Shown here piece by piece: positions 1 through 9,289 of a stretch of DNA of 40,167 bases. A program made the position numbers and the translations under genes. The stretch's first letter is position 1. Each line of letters starts with the position of its first letter. The notes under the pieces are model-generated. The model saw only the letters and a program-made list of their open reading frames with translations, was not told the DNA's origin and searched no databases. Source of the DNA: Anabaena sp. 54 (lineage in GTDB: Bacteria; Cyanobacteriota; Cyanobacteriia; Cyanobacteriales; Nostocaceae); NCBI GenBank assembly GCA_900299285.1, contig OMJF01000001.1, forward strand, positions 1 through 40,167. Reading direction: 5' to 3'.

Positions 1-1499
1 CGAATTAAACCAATTAAAGAATTACCCGCCATAATGTTAAAATCAACATTAGGTAAAGGTTCTAAATCATTAACAGTTTTCGCAGAAGCAACCAAACTTA
101 AAAACAACCGTAATTTAGCAATTTCCACCGCTTCCTCCATGATATCCACACCATAGAGATTGTCAGTAATTACCCGTTTTTTGATATAATACTCCACTGA
201 AGGATGATCATTTTTAATCTTAGTTAATCTGGCTTTATTTTCCGCATTTCCAGAAACTTGAATAAAATCAAAAATAGCGTTATAGATCTTAATTAAATGT
301 TGTAAAGCAGCAACCAAAAACGCACCACTACCACAAGCAGGGTCTAAAATTGATAGTTGTGGTAAGATATTATCTAATAATTGCTGACATAATTGATTAT
401 TGAGATTTTGATCCCCAATAAACTTATTAATAGTCCGTTCACAAAGATAATTAGTAATTTCTGGTTTAGTATAATAAGCACCGAACTCTTTTTGGTTAAT
501 ATACTTTTCAAAAATATACCCCAAAACATCAGGATTAATTTCATCATCTTTACCACTTGGTGTATCATCTAAATGCCAAGTATAACCAGCAAATAACTTG
601 AAAATATCCTCAAAAGCAGTATCACTAATAGTAATTTTACCATGATATTTTTCTTCAATTTGATGAGGTAAAAATAAACCACCATTAATATATTTAATTT
701 TACCAATTAAAACGGCAGTTTCCTGTTTTCTAAACTTTTCCGCTTTCCCAAAACCATCAAAAAACAAAGTTTGTAAAAACTCTGAATAATATAAGTCCTT
801 ACCTTGAGTTTGACTAACTTTTAACTTATCTTGTAAATAATTAGTATTACCATGATCTAAAAATCCCTTTTTCTGGAGAAAATAAATAAACATCAAGCGA
901 TTTAAAATTACAGAAGCATACCAATTAGCATCTTTGGGATTTTCAATACCTTTAATAAAGGTAACAAATTGTAAATGTCTTTCTTGGAACTTATTAAAAA
1001 AGTCTTTAGTAACTTTTTCAACATCAAAAGCCTTTTCAGTGCGTTGAGTAACATCAGATAAAGTGAGATTTTCCTCCTCTGCAAAATCAATAAATAAAGA
1101 TTCTAATTTTTGAGTTAATAATTCTCCCGACTGAGTAATATTAAAAGTAGTTTCTTTAGCTTTGGTTTTAGTGGGAGACTCTCTTTTTACCCATTGCCAA
1201 ATTTGTTTTTGTTGACCTTTATCTGTGTAAATAATCAAATGTTCTTGACTATAAATAGTAATTTTTGTATCTATATTTTTTCTAGTTTGAGAATTAGGTA
1301 AAATGCCATGATCAGCCACACAATGATAAACAATTAAACCACGTTTTTGGCAAATAGCTTCTACAGTATAATTTTCGTTATTGACGTTTAAATAAATAGG
1401 AGAAATATCAATATAATCCCAACCTAGTTCTTCAATAAACAAAGATGTAAAATCGGCTAATTGCAGGTATTTTTTAACTTGACTGCGATTGAATTTCAT
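1..1499 (-). CDS. Eco57I/PglX-type N6-adenine DNA methyltransferase (restriction-modification), partial
   Basis: About 499 codons are open on the minus strand from an ATG at 1499 to the window edge, so the C-terminal part is missing. The SAM-binding motif I reads LDPACGSGAFLV and is preceded by EFGAYYTKPEIT, the usual entry to the methyltransferase core. NLYGVDIMEEAVEIAKLRL follows, and the visible end is FNIMAGNSLIGLI, typical of Eco57I, PglX and type IIG enzymes. The catalytic NPPY/F motif should lie just beyond position 1. The roughly 300 N-terminal residues resemble the non-catalytic N-terminal arm of these proteins. By family it methylates adenine in a specific DNA site, either fused to or partnered with a nuclease. 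Which system it belongs to (type IIG, BREX or orphan) cannot be told from this half. Confidence 0.88.
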   Translation of the reverse strand, partial: MKFNRSQVKKYLQLADFTSLFIEELGWDYIDISPIYLNVNNENYTVEAICQKRGLIVYHCVADHGILPNSQTRKNIDTKITIYSQEHLIIYTDKGQQKQIWQWVKRESPTKTKAKETTFNITQSGELLTQKLESLFIDFAEEENLTLSDVTQRTEKAFDVEKVTKDFFNKFQERHLQFVTFIKGIENPKDANWYASVILNRLMFIYFLQKKGFLDHGNTNYLQDKLKVSQTQGKDLYYSEFLQTLFFDGFGKAEKFRKQETAVLIGKIKYINGGLFLPHQIEEKYHGKITISDTAFEDIFKLFAGYTWHLDDTPSGKDDEINPDVLGYIFEKYINQKEFGAYYTKPEITNYLCERTINKFIGDQNLNNQLCQQLLDNILPQLSILDPACGSGAFLVAALQHLIKIYNAIFDFIQVSGNAENKARLTKIKNDHPSVEYYIKKRVITDNLYGVDIMEEAVEIAKLRLFLSLVASAKTVNDLEPLPNVDFNIMAGNSLIGLI

Positions 1500-1672
1500 A
1501 AAATGCACTCCTGGTATAAATCTGGTATAAACATAGATAATCTGATGTGATTATTATAATGCTTCTCCGTAGGAAATAGGGAATTTATTCCCTGGTTTAA
1601 TTCTTAGTCTGATTTTTTACAGTAGTTCCCGATATTATGAAATACAGATATTAACAGATATTAAGATATTAA

Positions 1673-1701
1673 ACTCTTGTGGTGCGGGCATCTTGCCCGC
1701 A
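1673..1701. repeat. dispersed palindromic repeat, copy 1
   Basis: A short element with the inverted repeat GCGGGCatctTGCCCGC preceded by ACTCTTGTGG. A second, diverged copy lies in the opposite orientation at 37729-37758 and keeps the ACTCTTGTGG lead. This is a typical extragenic cyanobacterial repeat. Its hairpin could act as a terminator or mRNA end, but no T-tract follows. Confidence 0.7.
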
Positions 1702-1743
1702 TAAATTGTACTACACTCTAGCTAAATATAATCTAACTTTTAT

Positions 1744-1855
1744 GGCGTTGCTGAATTGGGGTATAAAATTGAAAAATAAAAAAAATGAAACTCCTACTCT
1801 CTGCGACTGGAGCGACTCTGCGTGAAATAAAATCATACTCTTAATCAGCAACGCC
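1744..1855. mobile_element. 112-bp MITE with terminal inverted repeats and 8-bp target duplication
   Basis: The left end reads GGCGTTGCTGAATTGGGGTA, and the right end, reverse-complemented, starts GGCGTTGCTGATTAAGAGTA, giving imperfect terminal inverted repeats of about 27 bp. The element is flanked on both sides by the same octamer ACTTTTAT (1736-1743 and 1856-1863), a target-site duplication. It has no coding capacity, so it would have been moved by a transposase encoded elsewhere. Its interior carries CTCTGCG-type repeats like those found elsewhere in the window. The IS family is not assigned here. Confidence 0.85.
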
Positions 1856-1883
1856 ACTTTTATCTTAGCTTTTATTTGAGCTT

Positions 1884-4655
1884 TTATGTGAGTTTAATTT
1901 CTGCTTTCAAAACAGTTTGATCATGAGTATGTGAAATCTGAAAACCGAGTTTTTTACATACTTGCTGCATCACTGAATTATCAGCTAAGATGTCAGCATA
2001 GATACAGCATATTTTCTCATTTTTACCAACTTCTAGTAATTTCCTGAGTAATTCCGTACCCAAACCTTGATATTGAAACTTATCACTCACAAGTATAGCA
2101 AATTCCGCGCTTTTATTTCCATGTGATTTACTTAATCTTCCTACTGCTAATATTTCCCTGTTTTCTGTTTCAGGATTTTGGTATTCTGCAACTAAGGCCA
2201 TTTCTCTGTCATAGTCAATAAAACACATTCTGGTGAGTCTTTCATGGGTAATACGTTGACTCAATTTAATTAAGTGAAAATAGCGGAAATAGACACTTTC
2301 TGCTGATAGAGTTTTGTGAAACTCTACCATTAATGGTTCGTCTTCAGGACGAATAGGACGAATAATAATTGCTGTGCCATTTTTCAATTGCCAATTACTA
2401 ATATATTGACTAGGATAGGGACGAATTGCTAATTTTGGTAATTGATTTTCTGTCAGATCAGAAGAATGTAAAACTATTCTAGCATCTAATGCTATTAATC
2501 CTCTAGGATTTTCTGGAGTTGGAGGAAAAGCTAATAATGGATTAATATCAATTTCTTTAATGTCTGGTTGTTCTACGACTAATTGACTAAATTCTACCAT
2601 TAATTGTTCAAGAGCAGAAATATTAATACTTTTGCGTCCTCTGACTCCTGACAATGCTTGATAAATTTTTGTTTGTTCCATCATTCGTCGTGCTAGAGTA
2701 GTATTAAGAGGAGGAAGTGCCAGGGAACTGTCCTGAAATATTTCTACTAATTGTCCTCCAGTACCAAATAATAATACTGGTCCAAATTGGGGATCTAAAC
2801 TACTACCAATAATCAATTCATAACCATCGGTTTTTACCATTGGTTGTACAGTAACACCAAGAAAATCTTCTGCTTTTCCTTTCTGTTTTACTGATATTTC
2901 AATATTCTCATAAGCAAGTTTTACAGCTTCCCCATTTTGTAAATTTAACTGCACACCTCCCACATCAGTTTTATGGGTAATTGTTTGAGAATATAGTTTT
3001 AAAACCACTGGATAACCAATATTTTCTGCACATTTGACGGCTTGGTCTGCACTTTTAGCAATGCAGCCAACAACCACAGGAATACCATAAGCGGCTAAAA
3101 TTTCCTTAGATTCAAATTCCGTAAGAATTGTTCTTTTTGCTGTTCTTGCACCTTGAATAATATTGGCAATATTAGCACAATTACGAGTATTGACATCACA
3201 AATTAATGTTGGTAAAACTGGAGTTTCATAAATACCGCGCAGGTTATAACTCGACTTCCACATATAACTAAATACCCGCGCGGCCGCGTCAGGATAAGCA
3301 TAAGTGGGAATACCTTGACTATTCAGAATTTGTTCTCCGGCTGCCACATCATTACCACCCATCCAACTAGCTAAAATCGGCTTATTAGACAGTTGGGCGT
3401 AGGCTTTTAATTGTACTGCAATTTGCGTAGGATCTGTCATAGATTGGGGTGTTAAAATCACTAATAAACCGTCACTATTGGGATCTTTGGTAACAATTTC
3501 TAAAGCTTTTTGATAACGTTGAGGATCAGCATCTCCTAAAATATCAATAGGATTATTATGACTCCATTGTGGTGGTAAAATTTCATTTAAAGAATTCATA
3601 ATTTCGGGAGAAATAGTTGCTAATTCTCCACCATTTTCAATTAAAGTATCTGTTGCTAATACTCCTGGACCACCAGCATTAGTTAAAATCGTCAACCGTG
3701 AACCCTGGGGACGGGGTTGTTTTGCTAATACTTCCGACATATCAAATAAATCAGAAATACTATTTACTCGTAATACCCCACAACGACGAAAAGCTGCATC
3801 TAAAACAGCATCACTTCCTGTTAATGCACCCGTATGAGAAGCTGCGGCTTTAGCTGCGGCTGCGGTACGACCAGCTTTAATCACAATTATCGGTTTTGTT
3901 AAAGCCACTTCTCGCGCTGCTGACAGAAAAGAACGGGCATTTCCAATAGATTCCATATAAATTATAATACTTTTTGTTTGAGGATCATCACCCAGATAAT
4001 AAATTAAATCACCCCAACCAATATCTAACATTGAACCGATAGAAATAAAGGCACTAAAACCAACATTTTCTTTTAAACTCCAGTCTAGAATTGATGTACA
4101 TAAAGCCCCACTTTGGCTGATAAAACCGACATTTCCCGGACGCGCCATTTGACTAGCAAAAGTAGCATTTAACCCCGAAATTGGATTCATTACTCCTAAA
4201 CAATTAGGACCAATAATTCTAATTTTTCCTCTTTGTGCTTGTTGCAGTATTTCCTGTTCTAAAACTAGACCTTTTTCTCCTGATTCCTTAAAGCCAGCAG
4301 AAATAATAATTGCACCTTTAATTCCTGCTTCAACACAATCAGAAATAATTTTGGGTACAGTTGGTGCAGGGGTAACAATAACAGCTAAATCAATTTTTTC
4401 AGGAACATCAAATATAGTAGGATAAGCCTTAATTCCTAATACACTATGACGGTAAAGACTAATAGGAAAAACAGTCCCTCCAAAGGGATTAGTAATTAAG
4501 TTCCATAGTAAGGTGCGTCCCACACTTCCAGGTTTTTCAGTAGCACCAATTACGGCTACAGTTTGCGGTTTAAATATAGCATCTAAGGGATTAATTCTGC
4601 TCACTTGCAAGATATCATGAGCTTTATCGCTAGTTTTATGAGTAAATATTTCCAT
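1884..4655 (-). CDS. ADP-forming acyl-CoA synthetase fused to a GNAT acetyltransferase
   Basis: This 923-residue protein has a CoA-binding Rossmann domain (about 25-125, [13 protein letters not shown]), a succinyl-CoA-ligase-like domain with NCLGVMNP and [13 protein letters not shown], and the phospho-histidine loop ASHTGALTG (His274). An ATP-grasp domain follows (about 525-720), then a C-terminal GNAT domain (about 765-915) with the acetyl-CoA loop QYQGLGTEL. The family converts acyl-CoA, ADP and phosphate to acid, CoA and ATP, or acts as a protein lysine acetyltransferase with a regulatory synthetase-like part (Pat/PatZ architecture). Synthetase residues including the histidine are present, so either role is possible. 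It lies about 100 bp downstream of hoxW on the same strand, which fits fermentative energy metabolism. The substrate is not determined. Confidence 0.92.
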   Translation of the reverse strand: MEIFTHKTSDKAHDILQVSRINPLDAIFKPQTVAVIGATEKPGSVGRTLLWNLITNPFGGTVFPISLYRHSVLGIKAYPTIFDVPEKIDLAVIVTPAPTVPKIISDCVEAGIKGAIIISAGFKESGEKGLVLEQEILQQAQRGKIRIIGPNCLGVMNPISGLNATFASQMARPGNVGFISQSGALCTSILDWSLKENVGFSAFISIGSMLDIGWGDLIYYLGDDPQTKSIIIYMESIGNARSFLSAAREVALTKPIIVIKAGRTAAAAKAAASHTGALTGSDAVLDAAFRRCGVLRVNSISDLFDMSEVLAKQPRPQGSRLTILTNAGGPGVLATDTLIENGGELATISPEIMNSLNEILPPQWSHNNPIDILGDADPQRYQKALEIVTKDPNSDGLLVILTPQSMTDPTQIAVQLKAYAQLSNKPILASWMGGNDVAAGEQILNSQGIPTYAYPDAAARVFSYMWKSSYNLRGIYETPVLPTLICDVNTRNCANIANIIQGARTAKRTILTEFESKEILAAYGIPVVVGCIAKSADQAVKCAENIGYPVVLKLYSQTITHKTDVGGVQLNLQNGEAVKLAYENIEISVKQKGKAEDFLGVTVQPMVKTDGYELIIGSSLDPQFGPVLLFGTGGQLVEIFQDSSLALPPLNTTLARRMMEQTKIYQALSGVRGRKSINISALEQLMVEFSQLVVEQPDIKEIDINPLLAFPPTPENPRGLIALDARIVLHSSDLTENQLPKLAIRPYPSQYISNWQLKNGTAIIIRPIRPEDEPLMVEFHKTLSAESVYFRYFHLIKLSQRITHERLTRMCFIDYDREMALVAEYQNPETENREILAVGRLSKSHGNKSAEFAILVSDKFQYQGLGTELLRKLLEVGKNEKICCIYADILADNSVMQQVCKKLGFQISHTHDQTVLKAEIKLT

Positions 4656-4671
4656 AGGTAACTCCGAGGGA

Positions 4672-4719
4672 TTTGTAGTTAATTTTGTAGTTAATTTTGT
4701 AGTTAATTTTGTAATTAAT
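4672..4719. repeat. 12-bp tandem repeat, four copies, in the leader of the acyl-CoA synthetase gene
   Basis: The unit TTTGTAGTTAAT is repeated four times, the last copy having one change. It sits between hoxW and the synthetase start, about 17 bp upstream of the ATG, and so would be in the 5' leader. It is likely variable in copy number between strains. Confidence 0.85.
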
Positions 4720-4756
4720 TTTTATATTATATCGTTTCCCAGTCTCAAGTAGGATT

Positions 4757-5224
4757 TTATCCTTTACCAATAATATTAATTATTTTATTTAAAGCTATAT
4801 TAATTCCTATTTCTGCTATGGGAGAAAGACAATCTCCTAATTCAAAATTAACCCCTGGTACTGTGACTAACCAAGCAGTTGGACAATAACCATAGAGGTA
4901 TTTAGTCAAAGATAAAAGCGATCGCGGATTACCAATATGTCCTAACATCATATTAGATATAATATCAGATATTGTATTAGATTCACTGGGCAATATAGAT
5001 TCAACTTCCACATTTTCCGATTTTGAAATCATCATAGCATCTACAAAAATTGCTAAATTCACATTTGCTAAATTTGCTGCTAATTCTGGAGTAAGTTGCT
5101 GAACTGCAAGAGATTGTACATTAGATAAATGCCAAGAATTGATAATATTTGCGACTTTTTGACCAATAGCATCATCACTGCGTAATTCATTGCCATAACC
5201 AATTATAATTGTAGTTATGCTCAT
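4757..5224 (-). CDS. hoxW: HoxW, hydrogenase maturation endopeptidase for HoxH
   Basis: A 155-residue member of the HyaD/HybD/HoxW protease family. It begins with the hallmark IIIGYGNELRSDD, and has the Ni-sensing acid and histidine seen in the family at about Asp62 (FVDAMM) and His96 (GHIGNP). The enzyme removes the C-terminal tail of the large subunit after nickel insertion. The matching substrate, HoxH with a 25-residue tail after DPCLSCSTH, is encoded 1.4 kb upstream on the same strand, which supports HoxW over an uptake-hydrogenase protease. The start has an AAGGAA ribosome site. An Uma2 gene and an opposite-strand pentapeptide gene separate it from hoxH, so it probably has its own promoter in 5225-5349. 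Confidence 0.93.
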   Translation of the reverse strand: MSITTIIIGYGNELRSDDAIGQKVANIINSWHLSNVQSLAVQQLTPELAANLANVNLAIFVDAMMISKSENVEVESILPSESNTISDIISNMMLGHIGNPRSLLSLTKYLYGYCPTAWLVTVPGVNFELGDCLSPIAEIGINIALNKIINIIGKG

Positions 5225-5349
5225 TTTTATTAATTCCTTTATAAATTTATGTAAATAGGGTATTTATTTTTCGGCTAATCAGTTATATAATACGTTCAGG
5301 TGTATTTATAAAACCTGTAAAAATTTTAAATAAATTGCGAGGCTGTTTT

Positions 5350-5745
5350 ATGCCTGAAATCAATTTTCAAAAGTCAATTAATAGTGCTGCTAAAATTGTA
5401 GAAGAATATGCAGCGGGAAAAAGAGATTTTGAAAGAGCAGAATTAAGCGACGCTAATTTCCATGGTTTGGACTTAAAAGGCTCTAATTTCAGCTATGCTG
5501 ATTTGAGCAAAGCTAACCTCAGCGACGCTAATTTGCGAGGATGTGATTTAAGTTTTAGTGATTTGAGTCAAGCTAATTTACAAAATACAGATTTGCGAGG
5601 AGCAATGTTATTTTCTGCAAATTTACGTACAGCTAATTTACAGGGGACGCATTTAGAAAAAGCAGATTGTGATCATAATACCCGGTTTCCCGCAAATTTT
5701 GACCCTATTGTAGCAGGTGTAAACATGAGTCAAAACTCAGTATAA
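5350..5745 (+). CDS. pentapeptide-repeat protein
   Basis: The ATG at 5350 (MPEINF) is preceded by GAGG and is preferred over an in-frame TTG at 5335, giving 131 residues. From about residue 35 to 105 the sequence follows the A(D/N)LXX pattern (for example SYADL, SKANL, SDANL, RGCDL, SQANL, RTANL), enough for roughly three turns of a right-handed beta helix. No signal peptide or membrane segment is seen, so it should be cytosolic. Such proteins are very common in cyanobacteria and mostly of unknown function. It is transcribed divergently from hoxW across a 125-bp spacer, and a hairpin follows its stop. Confidence 0.9.
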   Translation: MPEINFQKSINSAAKIVEEYAAGKRDFERAELSDANFHGLDLKGSNFSYADLSKANLSDANLRGCDLSFSDLSQANLQNTDLRGAMLFSANLRTANLQGTHLEKADCDHNTRFPANFDPIVAGVNMSQNSV

Positions 5746-5753
5746 ATACTAGT

Positions 5754-5770
5754 ACGGCTGCTATAGCCGT
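5754..5770 (+). terminator. probable terminator of the pentapeptide gene
   Basis: The hairpin ACGGCT-GCTAT-AGCCGT lies 9 bp after the stop codon and is followed by TTATTATTTAT. The stem is short and the T-tract interrupted, so the call is moderate. Confidence 0.55.
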
Positions 5771-5889
5771 TTATTATTTATACTGGTAATATTGTGGTAA
5801 TATTGTAAATTGTCAGATATCCCCCATTATATCACTTGACAATTAGAATAACATATTTTCTCAATTTTGGCAAATTTTAATTTTATAAC

Positions 5890-6471
5890 TTAATTTTTCC
5901 CTGGAAATACTTTAGTTAGATCTAAAATTAATTCCGGGAAAGATGGCAATTTGACAGACTCATTAGGGAGGATAATTGATTTATGACGATAGCCAAATGT
6001 ACCTTGTATATCTTGATATGGTTCACTGTAGCATTCTAAATGATAGACGATTAAGTTAAAGATCCAATAATCTGAAATACCGGCTTCTGCATATAGAGGT
6101 AACTTTACTTCTTGATCATATTTTAAAAATGAATCAGCTACTTCAATAACTAAGAAAATATCAGATGGTGTAGGATGATTTACAAAATAATCATCAGGTC
6201 TATTTTTAACAATTACTAAATCTGGTTCTGGTTCACTATTATTATTGATAACAATAGGTTCTTGTCCACGAATAGTAGCTTTTTCATCTAGAAGTTTAAA
6301 TAACTCTTTATATAAACGAGTATTACAAACAGAATGTGGTCTACCTTTTGCAGCCATTTTGATAATTTCACCTTTAATTAGTTCAACTCTGTCATCTTCT
6401 GTGAAAAAGTCAAGTTCTGCTAGACGGTGATATTCAGTTATAGTAAAGCGTTTAGCAGTAGTAAGAGTCAT
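5890..6471 (-). CDS. Uma2-family (DUF820) endonuclease-fold protein
   Basis: At 193 residues this is a full-length Uma2 protein. It shows the family signature in order: RVELIKGEIIKM, the metal-binding region EPEPDLVIVK, VIEVADS, and KLPLYAEAGISDYWI. Together these form a PD-(D/E)xK nuclease core. The family is greatly expanded in cyanobacteria and its biological role is unsettled. It sits on the same strand between hoxH and hoxW, but nothing links it to hydrogenase function. Three more family members lie in the window. Confidence 0.92.
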   Translation of the reverse strand: MTLTTAKRFTITEYHRLAELDFFTEDDRVELIKGEIIKMAAKGRPHSVCNTRLYKELFKLLDEKATIRGQEPIVINNNSEPEPDLVIVKNRPDDYFVNHPTPSDIFLVIEVADSFLKYDQEVKLPLYAEAGISDYWIFNLIVYHLECYSEPYQDIQGTFGYRHKSIILPNESVKLPSFPELILDLTKVFPGKN

Positions 6472-6575
6472 AAAAATTAGAAATTTGGGTAATATGAGTT
6501 TGAGCTATCCTATTGGAGTTAGATTATATCACATTATATCATAATATCATATAAATAATCAAAAAACCCAAGATC

Positions 6576-6598
6576 CCCGACTTTTTAAAGCAGTCGGG
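6576..6598 (-). terminator. terminator downstream of hoxH
   Basis: A hairpin with 7-bp arms (CCCGACT / AGTCGGG) begins 14 bp beyond the hoxH stop. On the minus strand a short GC-rich stretch and then GGGTTTTTTG follow. It probably ends the hox operon, though it also resembles a dispersed palindromic repeat. Confidence 0.6.
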
Positions 6599-6611
6599 TA
6601 ACTAATACATA

Positions 6612-8060
6612 CTAATCACGACAAATTTGATTAATTACAGTGCCATTTTTATTTACTACTTCTATGAATAAAGGCATTTGTCCCATAGCGTGAGTAGAAC
6701 AACTCAAACAAGGATCAAAAGCCCTAATTCCGGCTTCGACACGGTTTAAAATGCCTTCTTTTATTTCTCCTCCTTGGATAAAATGACGGGCAATTTGGGC
6801 AACCGTGCGATTCATTGCTAAGTTATTTTGACCAGTAGCAATAATCAAATTTACTTTTAACATTAAACCGTTTTCATCAACTTGATAATGATGGAATAAT
6901 GTTCCCCTTGGTGCTTCACTTACACCCACAGATTCCAAGCAATTAATCCCTGCTTCTGCCCGGAGACGAGTTGATAAAATATCAGGATCATCTAAGATAA
7001 TTTCTATATGTTCAATGGCTGCTAAAATTTCAATTAACCGGGCATAATGATAGAAAAATGATGATTTAACAGTGCCATTTTCATAACTACGAAATTCTCT
7101 TAATTCTGCGTCGGCTAAAGATGTACCAATATGACTACAAATATTCAATCTAGCCAAGGGTCCAACACGGTACATTCCACTATCTAAACGACAATGATCA
7201 CTGCTATCGGGATAACCCAAAGGAAGATAATAAGGTGATTTTAAATAAGAGTCTGCTTGCACCGCTTCACCGATAAATTGATGATAGTTATTGGGGTCAA
7301 GTTTATCAGCAACAATATTCCCGACACTATCAACAAAGCGGATATATCCATCATAAGTTGACCATAAACCATCAGCACTGACTAAACCCATAAATAAACT
7401 GGGAAAATTACCAAAAGTTTTAACTTCTTTTTGATAAATTTTTAACAACTTTTTAAACAACTCAATAGCATTAATTACCGTAGATTTTGCTTCAGGAATT
7501 CGTTGCTGAATATGGGTGCGATTTTCTTGGGTTAAAGGGTGACTTACCCCACCAGGAACAGCCCAGGAAGGATGGATTTTTTTCCCTCCTAATAACTCAA
7601 TAATTTCCTGTCCAAATTGCCGTAAACGAATACCACCTCTGGCTAATTCTGGTTCAGCAGCAATTAAACCAAAAATATTCCGTTTTTCTGGTGCGCTATC
7701 CATGCCTAATAATAAGTCGGGAGCGCTGAGGTGAAAGAAGCTGAGAGCATGGGATTGGACAATTTGACCCAAATTGATCAAACGACGTAATTGAGAGGCT
7801 ATTTTGGGGATTTTCACCGCTAAAATCCCATCTCCTGTTTTGGCTGAAGCTAACAAGTGACTTACCGGACAAATACCGCAAATTCTCGCAGTAATTCCCG
7901 GCATTTCTGGGAAAGGACGACCAACACAAAACTTCTCAAAACCGCGAAATTCAGTTACATGAAATCGAGCATCATTTACTTGACCTTGATCATCCAAATA
8001 AATGCTAATTTTGGCGTGGCCTTCAATACGAGTTACGGGGTCAATAATGATTGTTTTCAT
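6612..8060 (-). CDS. hoxH: HoxH, catalytic [NiFe] large subunit of bidirectional hydrogenase
   Basis: The start is set at 8060 ([15 protein letters not shown]) by family alignment, giving 482 residues, the normal HoxH length. The NiFe site ligands are Cys61 and Cys64 in [10 protein letters not shown], and Cys451 and Cys454 in DPCLSCSTH. The 25-residue tail after His457 is the piece HoxW removes. With HoxY it forms the hydrogenase module that reversibly oxidises H2 and exchanges electrons with NAD(P)H or ferredoxin through HoxEFU. No Shine-Dalgarno precedes the start. The frame stays open another 165 codons upstream through a tandem repeat array; that extension is judged not to be part of the protein. 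It is the last gene of the hox operon. Confidence 0.97.
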   Translation of the reverse strand: MKTIIIDPVTRIEGHAKISIYLDDQGQVNDARFHVTEFRGFEKFCVGRPFPEMPGITARICGICPVSHLLASAKTGDGILAVKIPKIASQLRRLINLGQIVQSHALSFFHLSAPDLLLGMDSAPEKRNIFGLIAAEPELARGGIRLRQFGQEIIELLGGKKIHPSWAVPGGVSHPLTQENRTHIQQRIPEAKSTVINAIELFKKLLKIYQKEVKTFGNFPSLFMGLVSADGLWSTYDGYIRFVDSVGNIVADKLDPNNYHQFIGEAVQADSYLKSPYYLPLGYPDSSDHCRLDSGMYRVGPLARLNICSHIGTSLADAELREFRSYENGTVKSSFFYHYARLIEILAAIEHIEIILDDPDILSTRLRAEAGINCLESVGVSEAPRGTLFHHYQVDENGLMLKVNLIIATGQNNLAMNRTVAQIARHFIQGGEIKEGILNRVEAGIRAFDPCLSCSTHAMGQMPLFIEVVNKNGTVINQICRD

Positions 8061-8100
8061 AATTAATATGTAATTGTTAATAATAAACAATTGTAACAAT

Positions 8101-8584
8101 TGTAGGTTGGGTTGAACAACGTCAAACCCAACAAAATATTCGATAATGATCATATGTAGGTTGGGTAGAACAACGTCAAACCCAACAAAATCTTTAATAA
8201 TGATTATATGTAGGTTGGGTTGAACAACGTCAAACCCAACAAAATCTTTAATAATGATCATATGTAGGTTGGGTAGAACAACGTCAAACCCAACAAAATC
8301 TTTAATAATGATTATATTGGATTTCCTTTGTAGGTTGGGTAGAACAACGTCAAACCCAACAAAATATTCGATAATGATCATATGTAGGTTGGGTAGAACA
8401 ACGTCAAACCCAACAAAATATTCGATAATGATCATATGTAGGTTGGGTTGAACAACGTGAAACCCAACAAAATCTTTAATAATGATTATATTGGATTTCC
8501 TTTGTAGGTTGGGTAGAACAACGTGAAACCCAACAAAATATTCGATAATGATCATGTTGGGTTTCCTTGCGTCAACCCAACCTA
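8101..8584. repeat. tandem array of eight 54/66-bp hairpin-forming units upstream of hoxH
   Basis: Units begin TGTAGGTTGGGT at 8101, 8155, 8209, 8263, 8329, 8383, 8437 and 8503. Six spacings are 54 bp; units 4 and 7 are 66 bp because of the same 12-bp insert (TTGGATTTCCTT). Each unit contains an inverted repeat TTGGGT...ACCCAA with a loop of about a dozen bases, then one of two tails (ATATTCG or ATCTTTA) and ATAATGAT(C/T)AT. The array ends with one more hairpin, GTTGGGT...ACCCAACCTAC. A solo relative lies at 26536-26564. As RNA it makes a series of stem-loops between the CBS-CP12 gene and hoxH. All unit lengths are multiples of three. Confidence 0.95.
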
Positions 8585-8594
8585 CCTATAGTAA

Positions 8595-9209
8595 TTACAA
8601 ATCATAAATTCTAGATTCTGCTAATTCTGGGTATTCATCACAATAATCTTCAAAAGCAGTTTTTAGGGGTTTTTCGGCGCGTTGGTGAGCAATTTCGGCT
8701 TGTATTTCTTCTACCACATCCCAAGCGGCTGCACATTTTGTGGAATTAATACCTTTGTCTACACAAACAATGCGAGCTTTTTTAATTTCATCTTGTAATT
8801 CTTGTTCTAATAAAAATGAGCGTGGTTGTTCTAAACAACTACTCCGGGCTAAAATATCAGTTAAGGAAATAATTCCTAATAGTTTACCACTAATTACAGG
8901 CGCACGTCGCAAATGATAATTAGCAAATAATCTGGCTACATATTCTAAACCTAATTCTGGATTGACAACAATACAAGGTTTAGTCATAATTTCATAAACG
9001 CGGACTTTATTCGGGTCTTTGCTATAGGAAATTACTTTATAAACAATGTCACTTTCTGTGATAATGCCATAAGCATCTTGTTCATGACGACGATCTACAA
9101 TTAATGCTCTCCAGTCTCTAGAACGCATTAAATCAACTGCTTCTTTTACTGTTGCTGAACTGCGAATCATTGCTACATCTTTAGTCATGACATCAGCTGC
9201 TGTTAACAT
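8595..9209 (-). CDS. CBS-CP12 fusion protein inside the hox operon
   Basis: The protein has 204 residues and a GGAGG ribosome site six bases before the ATG. Two CBS motifs occupy about 1-60 (MTKDVAMI, GIITESDIV) and 70-125 (IMTKPCIVV, GIISLTDIL). Residues about 136-204 match CP12: Cys149 and Cys159 form the N-terminal cysteine pair, AAWDVVEE is the core motif, and the tail ends YCDEYPELAESRIYDL. Cys190 is kept, but the second cysteine of the C-terminal pair is Ser199. CP12 is a redox-switched linker that binds GAPDH and phosphoribulokinase; CBS pairs usually bind adenylates. Placement between hoxY and hoxH suggests a regulator that responds to energy and redox state. The partner is unknown. 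Confidence 0.93.
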   Translation of the reverse strand: MLTAADVMTKDVAMIRSSATVKEAVDLMRSRDWRALIVDRRHEQDAYGIITESDIVYKVISYSKDPNKVRVYEIMTKPCIVVNPELGLEYVARLFANYHLRRAPVISGKLLGIISLTDILARSSCLEQPRSFLLEQELQDEIKKARIVCVDKGINSTKCAAAWDVVEEIQAEIAHQRAEKPLKTAFEDYCDEYPELAESRIYDL

Positions 9210-9246
9210 AATTTACCTCCAAGATAATTAATTGATAATTAATTAA

Positions 9247-9289
9247 AAATCCAAAATCCAAAATCCAAAATCCAAAATCCAAAATCCAA
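9247..9289. repeat. heptanucleotide tandem repeat (CCAAAAT)
   Basis: Five to six copies of CCAAAAT fill the spacer between the CBS-CP12 start and the hoxY stop. This is a short tandemly repeated repetitive (STRR) sequence of the kind known from heterocystous cyanobacteria. Confidence 0.9.

Noticed and set aside
374..1090. small minus-strand ORFs at 374-568 and 908-1090
   Set aside because: They are shadow frames of the partial Eco57I-type methyltransferase, whose open frame covers 1-1499.
8254..8451. 65-codon plus-strand ORF in the repeat array
   Set aside because: It is only the reverse reading of the tandem repeat.
8061..8555. N-terminal extension of HoxH giving a 647-residue protein
   Set aside because: The extra 165 residues are translations of the tandem repeat ([16 protein letters not shown] units). 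The HoxH family starts at [15 protein letters not shown] and the usual length is about 480.
8101..8584. CRISPR array
   Set aside because: Units are near-identical over their full 54/66 bp with no unique spacers, and no cas genes are present.
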